The position numbers were made by a program, and so were the translations under genes. From positions 2,232,001-2,296,000 of the forward strand of contig OX442319.1 in NCBI GenBank assembly GCA_949358305.1: 64,000 bases of DNA, written 5' to 3'. Positions 46,206-60,000 of this stretch are shown piece after piece. The notes under the pieces were generated by a model. The model was not told where the DNA came from. It did not search any database and saw only the letters and a program-made list of their open reading frames with translations. Source of the DNA: Strigamia acuminata (Eukaryota > Arthropoda > Chilopoda > Geophilomorpha > Linotaeniidae). The number at the start of each line of letters is the position of its first letter. Positions within the stretch are counted from its first letter, which is position 1.

Positions 46206-49200
46206 TGGATGGGTGACCGCCTGGGAATCCCAGATGTCGTTCTCTTCGTTTTTATTTTTTTTACTTTTTGCATTTTCAATTTTGTTTGCTGAGTGTGCAT
46301 TATTACTAAAATTCACAGCTTGTACTGATGTGAACGACCATACCACGCTGAAAAAACCGGTTCTCGTCCGATCCCCGAAGTTAAGCAGCATCGGGTCTGG
46401 TTAGTACTTGGATGGGTGAACGCCTGGGAATCCCAGATGTCGTTCTCTTCGTTTTTATTTTTTTCTTTTTTGCATTTTCAATTTTGTTTGCTGAGTGTGC
46501 ATTATTACTAAAATTCACAGCTTGTACTGATGTGAACGACCATACCACGCTGAAAACACCAGTTCTCGTCCGATCCCCGAAGTTAAGCAGCATCGGGTCT
46601 GGTTAGTACTTGGATGGGTGACCGCCTGGGAATCCCAGATGTCGTTCTCTTCGTTTTTATTTTTTTCCTTTTTGCATTTTCAATTTTGTTTGCTGAGTGT
46701 GCATTATTACTAAAATTCACAGCTTGTACTGATGTGAACGACCATACCACGCTGAAAACACCGGTTGTCGTCCGATCCCCGAAGTTAAGCAGCATCGGGT
46801 CTGGTTAGTACTTGGATGGGTGACCGCCTGGGAATCCCAGATGTCGTTCTCTTCATTTTTATTTTTTTTTTTTTTGCATTTTCAATTTTGTTTGCTGATC
46901 ATTCAGTATAACTAAAATTATTAGCTCTTACTGATGTGAACAACCATACCACGCTGAAAACACCGGTTCTCGTCCGATCCCCGAAGTTAAGCAGCATCGG
47001 GTCTGGTTAGTACTTGGATGGGTGACCGCCTGGGAATCCCAGATGTCGTTCTCTTCGTTTTTATTTTTTTCCTTTTTGCATTTTCAATTTTGTTTGCTGA
47101 GTGTGCATTATTACTAAAATTCACAGCTTGTACTGATGTGAACGACCATACCACGCTGAAAACACCGGTTCTCGTCCGATCCCCGAAGTTAAGCAGCATC
47201 AGGTCTGGTTAGTACTTGGATGGGTGACCGCCTGGGAATCCCAGATGTCGTTCTCTTCATTTTTATTTTTTTATTTTTTGCATTTTTAATTTTGTTTGCT
47301 GATCATTCAGTATAACTAAAATTATTAGCTCTTACTGATGTGAACAACCATACCACGCTGAAAACACCGGTTCTCGTCCGATCCCTGAAGTTAAGCAGCA
47401 TCGGGTCTGGTTAGTACTTGGATGGGTGACCGCCTGGGAATCCCAGATGTCGTTCTCTTCATTTTTATTTTTTTACTTTTTGCATTTTCAATTTTGTTTG
47501 CTGATCATTCAGTATAACTAAAATTATTAGCTCTTACTGATGTGAACGACCATACCATGCTGAAAACACCGGTTCTCGTCCGATCCCCGAAGTTAAGCAG
47601 CATCGGGTCTGGTTAGTACTTGGATGGGTGACCGCCTGGGAATCCCAGATGTCGTTCTCTTCGTTTTTATTTTTTTACTTTTTGCATTTTCAATTTTGTT
47701 TGCTGAGTGTGCATTATTACTAAAATTCACAGCTTGTACTGATGTGAACGACCATACCACGCTGAAAACACCGGTTCTCGTCCGATCCCCGAAGTTAAGC
47801 AGCATCGGGTCTGGTTAGTACTTAGATGGGTGACCGCCTGGGAATCCCAGATGTTGTTCTCTTCATTTTTATTTTTTTACTTTTTGCATTTTCAATTTTG
47901 TTTGCTAATCATTCAGTATAACTAAAATTATTAGCTCTTACTGATGTGAACGACCATACCATGCTGAAAACACCGGTTCTCGTCCGATCCCCGAAGTTAA
48001 GCAGCATCGGGTCTGGTTAGTACTTGGATGGGTGACCGCCTGGGAATCCCAGATGTCGTTCTCTTCGTTTTTATTTTTTTTACTTTTTGCATTTTCAATT
48101 TTGTTTGCTGAGTGTGCATTATTACTAAAATTCACAGCTTGTACTGATGTGAACGACCATACCACGCTGAAAACACCGGTTCTTGTCCGATCCCCGAAGT
48201 TAAGCAGCATCGGGTCTGGTTAGTACTTGGATGGGTGACCGCCTGGGAATCCCAGATGTCGTTCTCTTCGTTTTTATTTTTTTTACTTTTTGCATTTTCA
48301 ATTTTGTTTGCTGAGTGTGCATTATTACTAAAATTCACAGCTTGTACTGATGTGAACGACCATACCACGCTGAAAAAACCGGTTCTCGTCCGATCCCCGA
48401 AGTTAAGCAGCATCGGGTCTGGTTAGTACTTGGATGTGTGAACGCCTGGGAATCCCAGATGTCGTTCTCTTCGTTTTTATTTTTTTCTTTTTTGCATTTT
48501 CAATTTTGTTTGCTGAGTGTGCATTATTACTAAAATTCACAGCTTGTACTGATGTGAACGACCATACCACGCTGAAAACACCAGTTCTCGTCCGATCCCC
48601 GAAGTTAAGCAGCATCGGGTCTGGTTAGTACTTGGATGGGTGACCGCCTGGGAATCCCAGATGTCGTTCTCTTCGTTTTTATTTTTTTCCTTTTTGCATT
48701 TTCAATTTTGTTTGCTGAGTGTGCATTATTACTAAAATTCACAGCTTGTACTGATGTGAACGACCATACCACGCTGAAAACACCGGTTGTCGTCCGATCC
48801 CCGAAGTTAAGCAGCATCGGGTCTGGTTAGTACTTGGATGGGTGACCGCCTGGGAATCCCAGATGTCGTTCTCTTCATTTTTATTTTTTTTTTTTTTGCA
48901 TTTTCAATTTTGTTTGCTGATCATTCAGTATAACTAAAATTATTAGCTCTTACTGATGTGAACAACCATACCACGCTGAAAACACCGGTTCTCGTCCGAT
49001 CCCCGAAGTTAAGCAGCATCGGGTCTGGTTAGTACTTGGATGGGTGACCGCCTGGGAATCCCAGATGTCGTTCTCTTCGTTTTTATTTTTTTCCTTTTTG
49101 CATTTTCAATTTTGTTTGCTGAGTGTGCATTATTACTAAAATTCACAGCTTGTACTGATGTGAACGACCATACCACGCTGAAAACACCGGTTCTCGTCCG

Positions 49201-52200
49201 ATCCCCGAAGTTAAGCAGCATCAGGTCTGGTTAGTACTTGGATGGGTGACCGCCTGGGAATCCCAGATGTCGTTCTCTTCATTTTTATTTTTTTATTTTT
49301 TGCATTTTTAATTTTGTTTGCTGATCATTCAGTATAACTAAAATTATTAGCTCTTACTGATGTGAACAACCATACCACGCTGAAAACACCGGTTCTCGTC
49401 CGATCCCTGAAGTTAAGCAGCATCGGGTCTGGTTAGTACTTGGATGGGTGACCGCCTGGGAATCCCAGATGTCGTTCTCTTCATTTTTATTTTTTTACTT
49501 TTTGCATTTTCAATTTTGTTTGCTGATCATTCAGTATAACTAAAATTATTAGCTCTTACTGATGTGAACGACCATACCATGCTGAAAACACCGGTTCTCG
49601 TCCGATCCCCGAAGTTAAGCAGCATCGGGTCTGGTTAGTACTTGGATGGGTGACCGCCTGGGAATCCCAGATGTCGTTCTCTTCGTTTTTATTTTTTTAC
49701 TTTTTGCATTTTCAATTTTGTTTGCTGAGTGTGCATTATTACTAAAATTCACAGCTTGTACTGATGTGAACGACCATACCACGCTGAAAACACCGGTTCT
49801 CGTCCGATCCCCGAAGTTAAGCAGCATCGGGTCTGGTTAGTACTTAGATGGGTGACCGCCTGGGAATCCCAGATGTTGTTCTCTTCATTTTTATTTTTTT
49901 ACTTTTTGCATTTTCAATTTTGTTTGCTAATCATTCAGTATAACTAAAATTATTAGCTCTTACTGATGTGAACGACCATACCATGCTGAAAACACCGGTT
50001 CTCGTCCGATCCCCGAAGTTAAGCAGCATCGGGTCTGGTTAGTACTTGGATGGGTGACCGCCTGGGAATCCCAGATGTCGTTCTCTTCGTTTTTATTTTT
50101 TTTACTTTTTGCATTTTCAATTTTGTTTGCTGAGTGTGCATTATTACTAAAATTCACAGCTTGTACTGATGTGAACGACCATACCACGCTGAAAACACCG
50201 GTTCTTGTCCGATCCCCGAAGTTAAGCAGCATCGGGTCTGGTTAGTACTTGGATGGGTGACCGCCTGGGAATCCCAGATGTCGTTCTCTTCGTTTTTATT
50301 TTTTTTACTTTTTGCATTTTCAATTTTGTTTGCTGAGTGTGCATTATTACTAAAATTCACAGCTTGTACTGATGTGAACGACCATACCACGCTGAAAAAA
50401 CCGGTTCTCGTCCGATCCCCGAAGTTAAGCAGCATCGGGTCTGGTTAGTACTTGGATGTGTGAACGCCTGGGAATCCCAGATGTCGTTCTCTTCGTTTTT
50501 ATTTTTTTCTTTTTTGCATTTTCAATTTTGTTTGCTGAGTGTGCATTATTACTAAAATTCACAGCTTGTACTGATGTGAACGACCATACCACGCTGAAAA
50601 CACCAGTTCTCGTCCGATCCCCGAAGTTAAGCAGCATCGGGTCTGGTTAGTACTTGGATGGGTGACCGCCTGGGAATCCCAGATGTCGTTCTCTTCGTTT
50701 TTATTTTTTTCCTTTTTGCATTTTCAATTTTGTTTGCTGAGTGTGCATTATTACTAAAATTCACAGCTTGTACTGATGTGAATGACCATACCACGCTGAA
50801 AACACCGGTTGTCGTCCGATCCCCGAAGTTAAGCAGCATCGGGTCTGGTTAGTACTTGGATGGGTGACCGCCTGGGAATCCCAGATGTCTTTCTCTTCAT
50901 TTTTATTTTTTTATTTTTTGCATTTTCAATTTTGTTTGCTGATCATTCAGTATAACTAAAATTATTAGCTCTTACTGATGTGAACAACCATACCACGCTG
51001 AAAACACCGGTTCTCGTCCGATCCCCGAAGTTAAGCAGCATCGGGTCTGGTTAGTACTTGGATGGGTGACCGCCTGGGAATCCCAGATGTCGTTCTCTTC
51101 GTTTTTATTTTTTTCCTTTTTGCATTTTCAATTTTGTTTGCTGAGTGTGCATTATTACTAAAATTCACAGCTTGTACTGATGTGAACGACCATACCACGC
51201 TGAAAACACCGGTTCTCGTCCGATCCCCGAAGTTAAGCAGCATCAGGTCTGGTTAGTACTTGGATGGGTGACCGCCTGGGAATCCCAGATGTCGTTCTCT
51301 TCATTTTTATTTTTTTATTTTTTGCATTTTTAATTTTGTTTGCTGATCATTCAGTATAACTAAAATTATTAGCTCTTACTGATGTGAACAACCATACCAC
51401 GCTGAAAACACCGGTTCTCGTCCGATCCCTGAAGTTAAGCAGCATCGGGTCTGGTTAGTACTTGGATGGGTGACCGCCTGGGAATCCCAGATGTCGTTCT
51501 CTTCATTTTTATTTTTTTACTTTTTGCATTTTCAATTTTGTTTGCTGATCATTCAGTATAACTAAAATTATTAGCTCTTACTGATGTGAACGACCATACC
51601 ATGCTGAAAACACCGGTTCTCGTCCGATCCCCGAAGTTAAGCAGCATCGGGTCTGGTTAGTACTTGGATGGGTGACCGCCTGGGAATCCCAGATGTCGTT
51701 CTCTTCGTTTTTATTTTTTTACTTTTTGCATTTTCAATTTTGTTTGCTGAGTGTGCATTATTACTAAAATTCACAGCTTGTACTGATGTGAACGACCATA
51801 CCACGCTGAAAACACCGGTTCTCGTCCGATCCCCGAAGTTAAGCAGCATCGGGTCTGGTTAGTACTTAGATGGGTGACCGCCTGGGAATCCCAGATGTTG
51901 TTCTCTTCATTTTTATTTTTTTACTTTTTGCATTTTCAATTTTGTTTGCTAATCATTCAGTATAACTAAAATTATTAGCTCTTACTGATGTGAACGACCA
52001 TACCATGCTGAAAACACCGGTTCTCGTCCGATCCCCGAAGTTAAGCAGCATCGGGTCTGGTTAGTACTTGGATGGGTGACCGCCTGGGAATCCCAGATGT
52101 CGTTCTCTTCGTTTTTATTTTTTTTACTTTTTGCATTTTCAATTTTGTTTGCTGAGTGTGCATTATTACTAAAATTCACAGCTTGTACTGATGTGAACGA

Positions 52201-52271
52201 CCATACCACGCTGAAAACACCGGTTCTTGTCCGATCCCCGAAGTTAAGCAGCATCGGGTCTGGTTAGTACT
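46206..52271. repeat. 2022 bp higher-order repeat, three copies
   Basis: Ten 5S units (two of 203 bp) are repeated three times, about 46206-48227, 48228-50249 and 50250-52271. GGTTGTCGTCC (46764, 48786, 50808) is found in all three copies and nowhere else I looked. GATGTGTGAACG (48433, 50455) is shared by copies 2 and 3 only, whereas an unusually long pure T-run (about 46862, 48884) is shared by copies 1 and 2 only. Confidence 0.88.
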
Positions 52272-54089
52272 TGGATGGGTGACCGCCTGGGAATCCCAGA
52301 TGTCGTTCTCTTCGTTTTTATTTTTTTTACTTTTTGCATTTTCAATTTTGTTTGCTGAGTGTGCATTATTACTAAAATTCACAGCTTGTACTGATGTGAA
52401 CGACCATACCACGCTGAAAAAACCGGTTCTCGTCCGATCCCCGAAGTTAAGCAGCATCGGGTCTGGTTAGTACTTGGATGGGTGAACGCCTGGGAATCCC
52501 AGATGTCGTTCTCTTCGTTTTTATTTTTTTCTTTTTTGCATTTTCAATTTTGTTTGCTGAGTGTGCATTATTACTAAAATTCACAGCTTGTACTGATGTG
52601 AACGACCATACCACGCTGAAAACACCGGTTCTCGTCCGATCCCCGAAGTTAAGCAGCATCGGGTCTGGTTAGTACTTGGATGGGTGACCGCCTGGGAATC
52701 CCAGATGTCGTTCTCTTCGTTTTTATTTTTTTCCTTTTTGCATTTTCAATTTTGTTTGCTGAGTGTGCATTATTACTAAAATTCACAGCTTGTACTGATG
52801 TGAACGACCATACCACGCTGAAAACACCGGTTCTCGTCCGATCCCCAAAGTTAAGCAGCATCGGGTCTGGTTAGTACTTGGATGGGTGACCGCCTGGGAA
52901 TCCCAGATGTCGTTCTCTTCATTTTTATTTTTTTATTTTTTGCATTTTCAATTTTGTTTGCTGATCATTCAGTATAACTAAAATTATTAGCTCTTACTGA
53001 TGTGAACAACCATACCACGCTGAAAACACCGGTTCTCGTCCGATCCCCGAAGTTAAGCAGCATCGGGTCTGGTTAGTACTTGGATGGGTGACCGCCTGGG
53101 AATCCCAGATGTCGTTCTCTTCGTTTTTATTTTTTTCCTTTTTGCATTTTCAATTTTGTTTGCTGAGTGTGCATTATTACTAAAATTCACAGCTTGTACT
53201 GATGTGAACGACCATACCACGCTGAAAACACCGGTTCTCGTCCGATCCCCGAAGTTAAGCAGCATCAGGTCTGGTTAGTACTTGGATGGGTGACCGCCTG
53301 GGAATCCCAGATGTCGTTCTCTTCATTTTTATTTTTTTATTTTTTGCATTTTTAATTTTGTTTGCTGATCATTCAGTATAACTAAAATTATTAGCTCTTA
53401 CTGATGTGAACAACCATACCACGCTGAAAACACCGGTTCTCGTCCGATCCCTGAAGTTAAGCAGCATCGGGTCTGGTTAGTACTTGGATGGGTGACCGCC
53501 TGGGAATCCCAGATGTCGTTCTCTTCATTTTTATTTTTTTACTTTTTGCATTTTCAATTTTGTTTGCTGATCATTCAGTATAACTAAAATTATTAGCTCT
53601 TACTGATGTGAACGACCATACCATGCTGAAAACACCGGTTCTCGTCCGATCCCCGAAGTTAAGCAGCATCGGGTCTGGTTAGTACTTGGATGGGTGACCG
53701 CCTGGGAATCCCAGATGTCGTTCTCTTCGTTTTTATTTTTTTTACTTTTTGCATTTTCAATTTTGTTTGCTGAGTGTGCATTATTACTAAAATTCACAGC
53801 TTGTACTGATGTGAACGACCATACCACGCTGAAAAAACCGGTTCTCGTCCGATCCCCGAAGTTAAGCAGCATCGGGTCTGGTTAGTACTTGGATGGGTGA
53901 CCGCCTGGGAATCCCAGATGTCGTTCTCTTCGTTTTTCTTTTTTTACTTTTTGCATTTTCAATTTTGTTTGCTGAGTGTGCATTATTACTAAAATTCACA
54001 GCTTGTACTGATGTGAACGACCATACCACGCTGAAAACACCGGTTCTCGTCCGATCCCCGAAGTTAAGCAGCATCGGGTCTGGTTAGTA

Positions 54090-57000
54090 CTTGGATGGGT
54101 GACCGCCTGGGAATCCCAGATGTCGTTCTCTTCGTTTTTATTTTTTTCCTTTTTGCATTTTCAATTTTGTTTGCTGAGTGTGCATTATTACTAAAATTCA
54201 CAGCTTGTACTGATGTGAACGACCATACCACGCTGAAAACACCGGTTCTCGTCCGATCCCCGAAGTTAAGCAGCATCGGGTCTGGTTAGTACTTGGATGG
54301 GTGACCGCCTGGGAATCCCAGATGTCGTTCTCTTCATTTTTATTTTTTTATTTTTTGCATTTTCAATTTTGTTTGCTGATCATTCAGTATAACTAAAATT
54401 ATTAGCTCTTACTGATGTGAACAACCATACCACGCTGAAAACACCGGTTCTCGTCCGATCCCCGAAGTTAAGCAGCATCGGGTCTGGTTAGTACTTGGAT
54501 GGGTGACCGCCTGGGAATCCCAGATGTCGTTCTCTTCGTTTTTATTTTTTTCCTTTTTGCATTTTCAATTTTGTTTGCTGAGTGTGCATTATTACTAAAA
54601 TTCACAGCTTGTACTGATGTGAACGACCATACCACGCTGAAAACACCGGTTCTCGTCCGATCCCCGAAGTTAAGCAGCATCAGGTCTGGTTAGTACTTGG
54701 ATGGGTGACCGCCTGGGAATCCCAGATGTCGTTCTCTTCATTTTTATTTTTTTATTTTTTGCATTTTTAATTTTGTTTGCTGATCATTCAGTATAACTAA
54801 AATTATTAGCTCTTACTGATGTGAACAACCATACCACGCTGAAAACACCGGTTCTCGTCCGATCCCTGAAGTTAAGCAGCATCGGGTCTGGTTAGTACTT
54901 GGATGGGTGACCGCCTGGGAATCCCAGATGTCGTTCTCTTCATTTTTATTTTTTTACTTTTTGCATTTTCAATTTTGTTTGCTGATCATTCAGTATAACT
55001 AAAATTATTAGCTCTTACTGATGTGAACGACCATACCATGCTGAAAACACCGGTTCTCGTCCGATCCCCGAAGTTAAGCAGCATCGGGTCTGGTTAGTAC
55101 TTGGATGGGTGACCGCCTGGGAATCCCAGATGTCGTTCTCTTCGTTTTTATTTTTTTACTTTTTGCATTTTCAATTTTGTTTGCTGAGTGTGCATTATTA
55201 CTAAAATTCACAGCTTGTACTGATGTGAACGACCATACCACGCTAAAAACACCGGTTCTCGTCCGATCCCTGAAGTTAAGCAGCATCGGGTCTGGATAGT
55301 ACTTGGATGGGTGACCGCCTGGGAATCCCAGATGTCGTTCTCTTCATTTTTATTTTTTTAGTTTTTGCATTTTCAATTTTGTTTGCTGATCATTCAGTAT
55401 AACTAAAATTATTAGCTCTTACAGATGTGAACAACCATACCACGCTGAAAACACCGGTTCTCGTCTGATCCCCGAAGTTAAGCAGCATCGGGTCTGGTTA
55501 GTACTTGGATGGGTGACCGCCTGGGAATCCCAGATGTTGTTCTCTTCATTTTTATTTTTTTACTTTTTGCATTTTCAATTTTGTTTGCTGATCATTCAGT
55601 ATAACTAAAATTATTAGCACTTACTGATGTGAACGACCATACCATGCTGAAAACACCGGTTCTCGTCCGATCCCCGAAGTTAAGCAGCATCGGGTCTGGT
55701 TAGTACTTGGATGGGTGACCGCCTGGGAATCCCAGATGTCGTTCTCTTCAATTTTCTTTTTTTTCTTTTTGCATTTTCAATTTTGTTTGCTGAGTGTGCA
55801 TTATTACTAAAATTCACAGCTTGTACTGATGTGAACGACCATACCACGCTGAAAACACCGGTTCTTGTCCGATCCCCGAAGTTAAGCAGCATCGGGTCTG
55901 GTTAGTACTTGGATGGGTGACCGCCTGGGAATCCCAGATGTCGTTCTCTTCGTTTTTATTTTTTTTACTTTTTGCATTTTCAATTTTGTTTGCTGAGTGT
56001 GCATTATTACTAAAATTCACAGCTTGTACTGATTTGAACGACCATACCACGCTGAAAAAACCGGTTCTCGTCCGATCCCCGAAGTTAAGCAGCATCGGGT
56101 CTGGTTAGTACTTGGATGGGTGACCGCCTGGGAATCCCAGATGTCGTTCTCTTCGTTTTTATTTTTTTCTTTTTTGCATTTTCAATTTTGTTTGCTGAGT
56201 GTGCATTATTACTAAAATTCACAGCTTGTACTGATGTGAACGACCATACCACGCTGAAAACACCGGTTCTCGTCCGATCCCCGAAGTTAAGCAGCATCGG
56301 GTCTGGTTAGTACTTGGATGGGTGATCGCCTGGGAATCCCAGATGTCGTTCTCTTCGTTTTTATTTTTTTCTTTTTTGCATTTTCAATTTTGTTTGCTGA
56401 GTGTGCATTATTACTAAAATTCACAGCTTGTACTGATGTGAACGACCATACCACGCTGAAAACACCGGTTCTCGTCCGATCCCCGAAGTTAAGCAGCATC
56501 GGGTCTGGTTAGTACTTGGATGGGTGATCGCCTGGGAATCCCAGATGTCGTTCTCTTCATTTTTATTTTTTTATTTTTTGCATTTTCAATTTTGTTTGCT
56601 GATCATTCAGTATAACTAAAATTATTAGCTCTTACTGATGTGAACAACCATACCACGCTGAAAACACCGGTTCTCGTCCGATCCCCGAAGTTAAGCAGCA
56701 TCGGGTCTGGTTAGTACTTGGATGGGTGACCGCCTGGGAATCCCAGATGTCGTTCTCTTCGTTTTTATTTTTTTCCTTTTTGCATTTTCAATTTTGTTTG
56801 CTGAGTGTGCATTATTACTAAAATTCACAGCTTGTACTGATGTGAACGACCATACCACGCTGAAAACACCGGTTCTCGTCCGATCCCCGAAGTTAAGCAG
56901 CATCAGGTCTGGTTAGTACTTGGATGGGTGACCGCCTGGGAATCCCAGATGTCGTTCTCTTCATTTTTATTTTTTTATTTTTTGCATTTTTAATTTTGTT

Positions 57001-60000
57001 TGCTGATCATTCAGTATAACTAAAATTATTAGCTCTTACTGATGTGAACAACCATACCACGCTGAAAACACCGGTTCTCGTCCGATCCCTGAAGTTAAGC
57101 AGCATCGGGTCTGGTTAGTACTTGGATGGGTGACCGCCTGGGAATCCCAGATGTCGTTCTCTTCATTTTTATTTTTTTACTTTTTGCATTTTCAATTTTG
57201 TTTGCTGATCATTCAGTATAACTAAAATTATTAGCTCTTACTGATGTGAACGACCATACCATGCTGAAAACACCGGTTCTCGTCCGATCCCCGAAGTTAA
57301 GCAGCATCGGGTCTGGTTAGTACTTGGATGGGTGACCGCCTGGGAATCCCAGATGTCGTTCTCTTCGTTTTTATTTTTTTCCTTTTTGCATTTTCAATTT
57401 TGTTTGCTGAGTATGCATTATTACTAAAATTCACAGCTTGTACTGATGTGAACGACCATACCACGCTGAAAACACCGGTTCTCGTCCGATCCCCGAAGTT
57501 AAGCAGCATCAGGTCTGGTTAGTACTTGGATGGGTGACCGCCTGGGAATCCCAGATGTCGTTCTCTTCATTTTTATTTTTTTATTTTTTGCATTTTTAAT
57601 TTTGTTTGCTGATCATTCAGTATAACTAAAATTATTAGCTCTTACTGATGTGAACAACCATACCACGCTGAAAACACCGGTTCTCGTCCGATCCCTGAAG
57701 TTAAGCAGCATCGGGTCTGGTTAGTACTTGGATGGGTGACCGCCTGGGAATCCCAGATGTCGTTCTCTTCATTTTTATTTTTTTACTTTTTGCATTTTCA
57801 ATTTTGTTTGCTGATCATTCAGTATAACTAAAATTATTAGCTCTTACTGATGTGAACGACCATACCATGCTGAAAACACCGGTTCTCGTCCGATCCCCGA
57901 AGTTAAGCAGCATCGGGTCTGGTTAGTACTTGGATGGGTGACCGCCTGGGAATCCCAGATGTCGTTCTCTTCGTTTTTATTTTTTTACTTTTTGCATTTT
58001 CAATTTTGTTTGCTGAGTGTGCATTATTACTAAAATTCACAGCTTGTACTGATGTGAACGACCATACCACGCTGAAAACACCGGTTCTCGTCCGATCCCC
58101 GAAGTTAAGCAGCATCGGGTCTGGTTAGTACTTAGATGGGTGACCGCCTGGGAATCCCAGATGTTGTTCTCTTCATTTTTATTTTTTTACTTTTTGCATT
58201 TTCAATTTTGTTTGCTAATCATTCAGTATAACTAAAATTATTAGCTCTTACTGATGTGAACGACCATACCATGCTGAAAACACCGGTTCCCGTCCGATCC
58301 CCGAAGTTAAGCAGCATCGGGTCTGGTTAGTACTTGGATGGGTGACCGCCTGGGAATCCCAGATGTCGTTCTCTTCGTTTTTATTTTTTTACTTTTTGCA
58401 TTTTCAATTTTGTTTGCTGAGTGTGCATTATTACTAAAATTCACAGCTTGTACTGATGTGAACGACCATACCACGCTGAAAACACCGGTTCTCGTCCGAT
58501 CCCCGAAGTTAAGCAGCATCGGGTCTGGTTAGTACTTGGATGGGTGACCGCCTGGGAATCCCAGATGTCGTTCTCTTCGTTTTTATTTTTTTCCTTTTTG
58601 CATTTTCAATTTTGTTTGCTGAGTGTGCATTATTACTAAAATTCACAGCTTGTACTGATGTGAACGACCATACCACGCTGAAAACACCGGTTCTCGTCCG
58701 ATCCCCGAAGTTAAGCAGCATCGGGTCTGGTTAGTACTTGGATGGGTGACCGCCTGGGAATCCCAGATGTCGTTCTCTTCATTTTTATTTTTTTATTTTT
58801 TGCATTTTCAATTTTGTTTGCTGATCATTCAGTATAACTAAAATTATTAGCTCTTACTGATGTGAACAACCATACCACGCTGAAAACACCGGTTCTCGTC
58901 CGATCCCCGAAGTTAAGCAGCATCGGGTCTGGTTAGTACTTGGATGGGTGACCGCCTGGGAATCCCAGATGTCGTTCTCTTCGTTTTTATTTTTTTCCTT
59001 TTTGCATTTTCAATTTTGTTTGCTGAGTGTGCATTATTACTAAAATTCACAGCTTGTACTGATGTGAACGACCATACCACGCTGAAAACACCGGTTCTCG
59101 TCCGATCCCCGAAGTTAAGCAGCATCAGGTCTGGTTAGTACTTGGATGGGTGACCGCCTGGGAATCCCAGATGTCGTTCTCTTCATTTTTATTTTTTTAT
59201 TTTTTGCATTTTTAATTTTGTTTGCTGATCATTCAGTATAACTAAAATTATTAGCTCTTACTGATGTGAACAACCATACCACGCTGAAAACACCGGTTCT
59301 CGTCCGATCCCTGAAGTTAAGCAGCATCGGGTCTGGTTAGTACTTGGATGGGTGACCGCCTGGGAATCCCAGATGTCGTTCTCTTCATTTTTATTTTTTT
59401 ACTTTTTGCATTTTCAATTTTGTTTGCTGATCATTCAGTATAACTAAAATTATTAGCTCTTACTGATGTGAACGACCATACCATGCTGAAAACACCGGTT
59501 CTCGTCCGATCCCCGAAGTTAAGCAGCATCGGGTCTGGTTAGTACTTGGATGGGTGACCGCCTGGGAATCCCAGATGTCGTTCTCTTCGTTTTTATTTTT
59601 TTACTTTTTGCATTTTCAATTTTGTTTGCTGAGTGTGCATTATTACTAAAATTCACAGCTTGTACTGATGTGAACGACCATACCACGCTAAAAACACCGG
59701 TTCTCGTCCGATCCCTGAAGTTAAGCAGCATCGGGTCTGGATAGTACTTGGATGGGTGACCGCCTGGGAATCCCAGATGTCGTTCTCTTCATTTTTATTT
59801 TTTTAGTTTTTGCATTTTCAATTTTGTTTGCTGATCATTCAGTATAACTAAAATTATTAGCTCTTACAGATGTGAACAACCATACCACGCTGAAAACACC
59901 GGTTCTCGTCTGATCCCCGAAGTTAAGCAGCATCGGGTCTGGTTAGTACTTGGATGGGTGACCGCCTGGGAATCCCAGATGTTGTTCTCTTCATTTTTAT

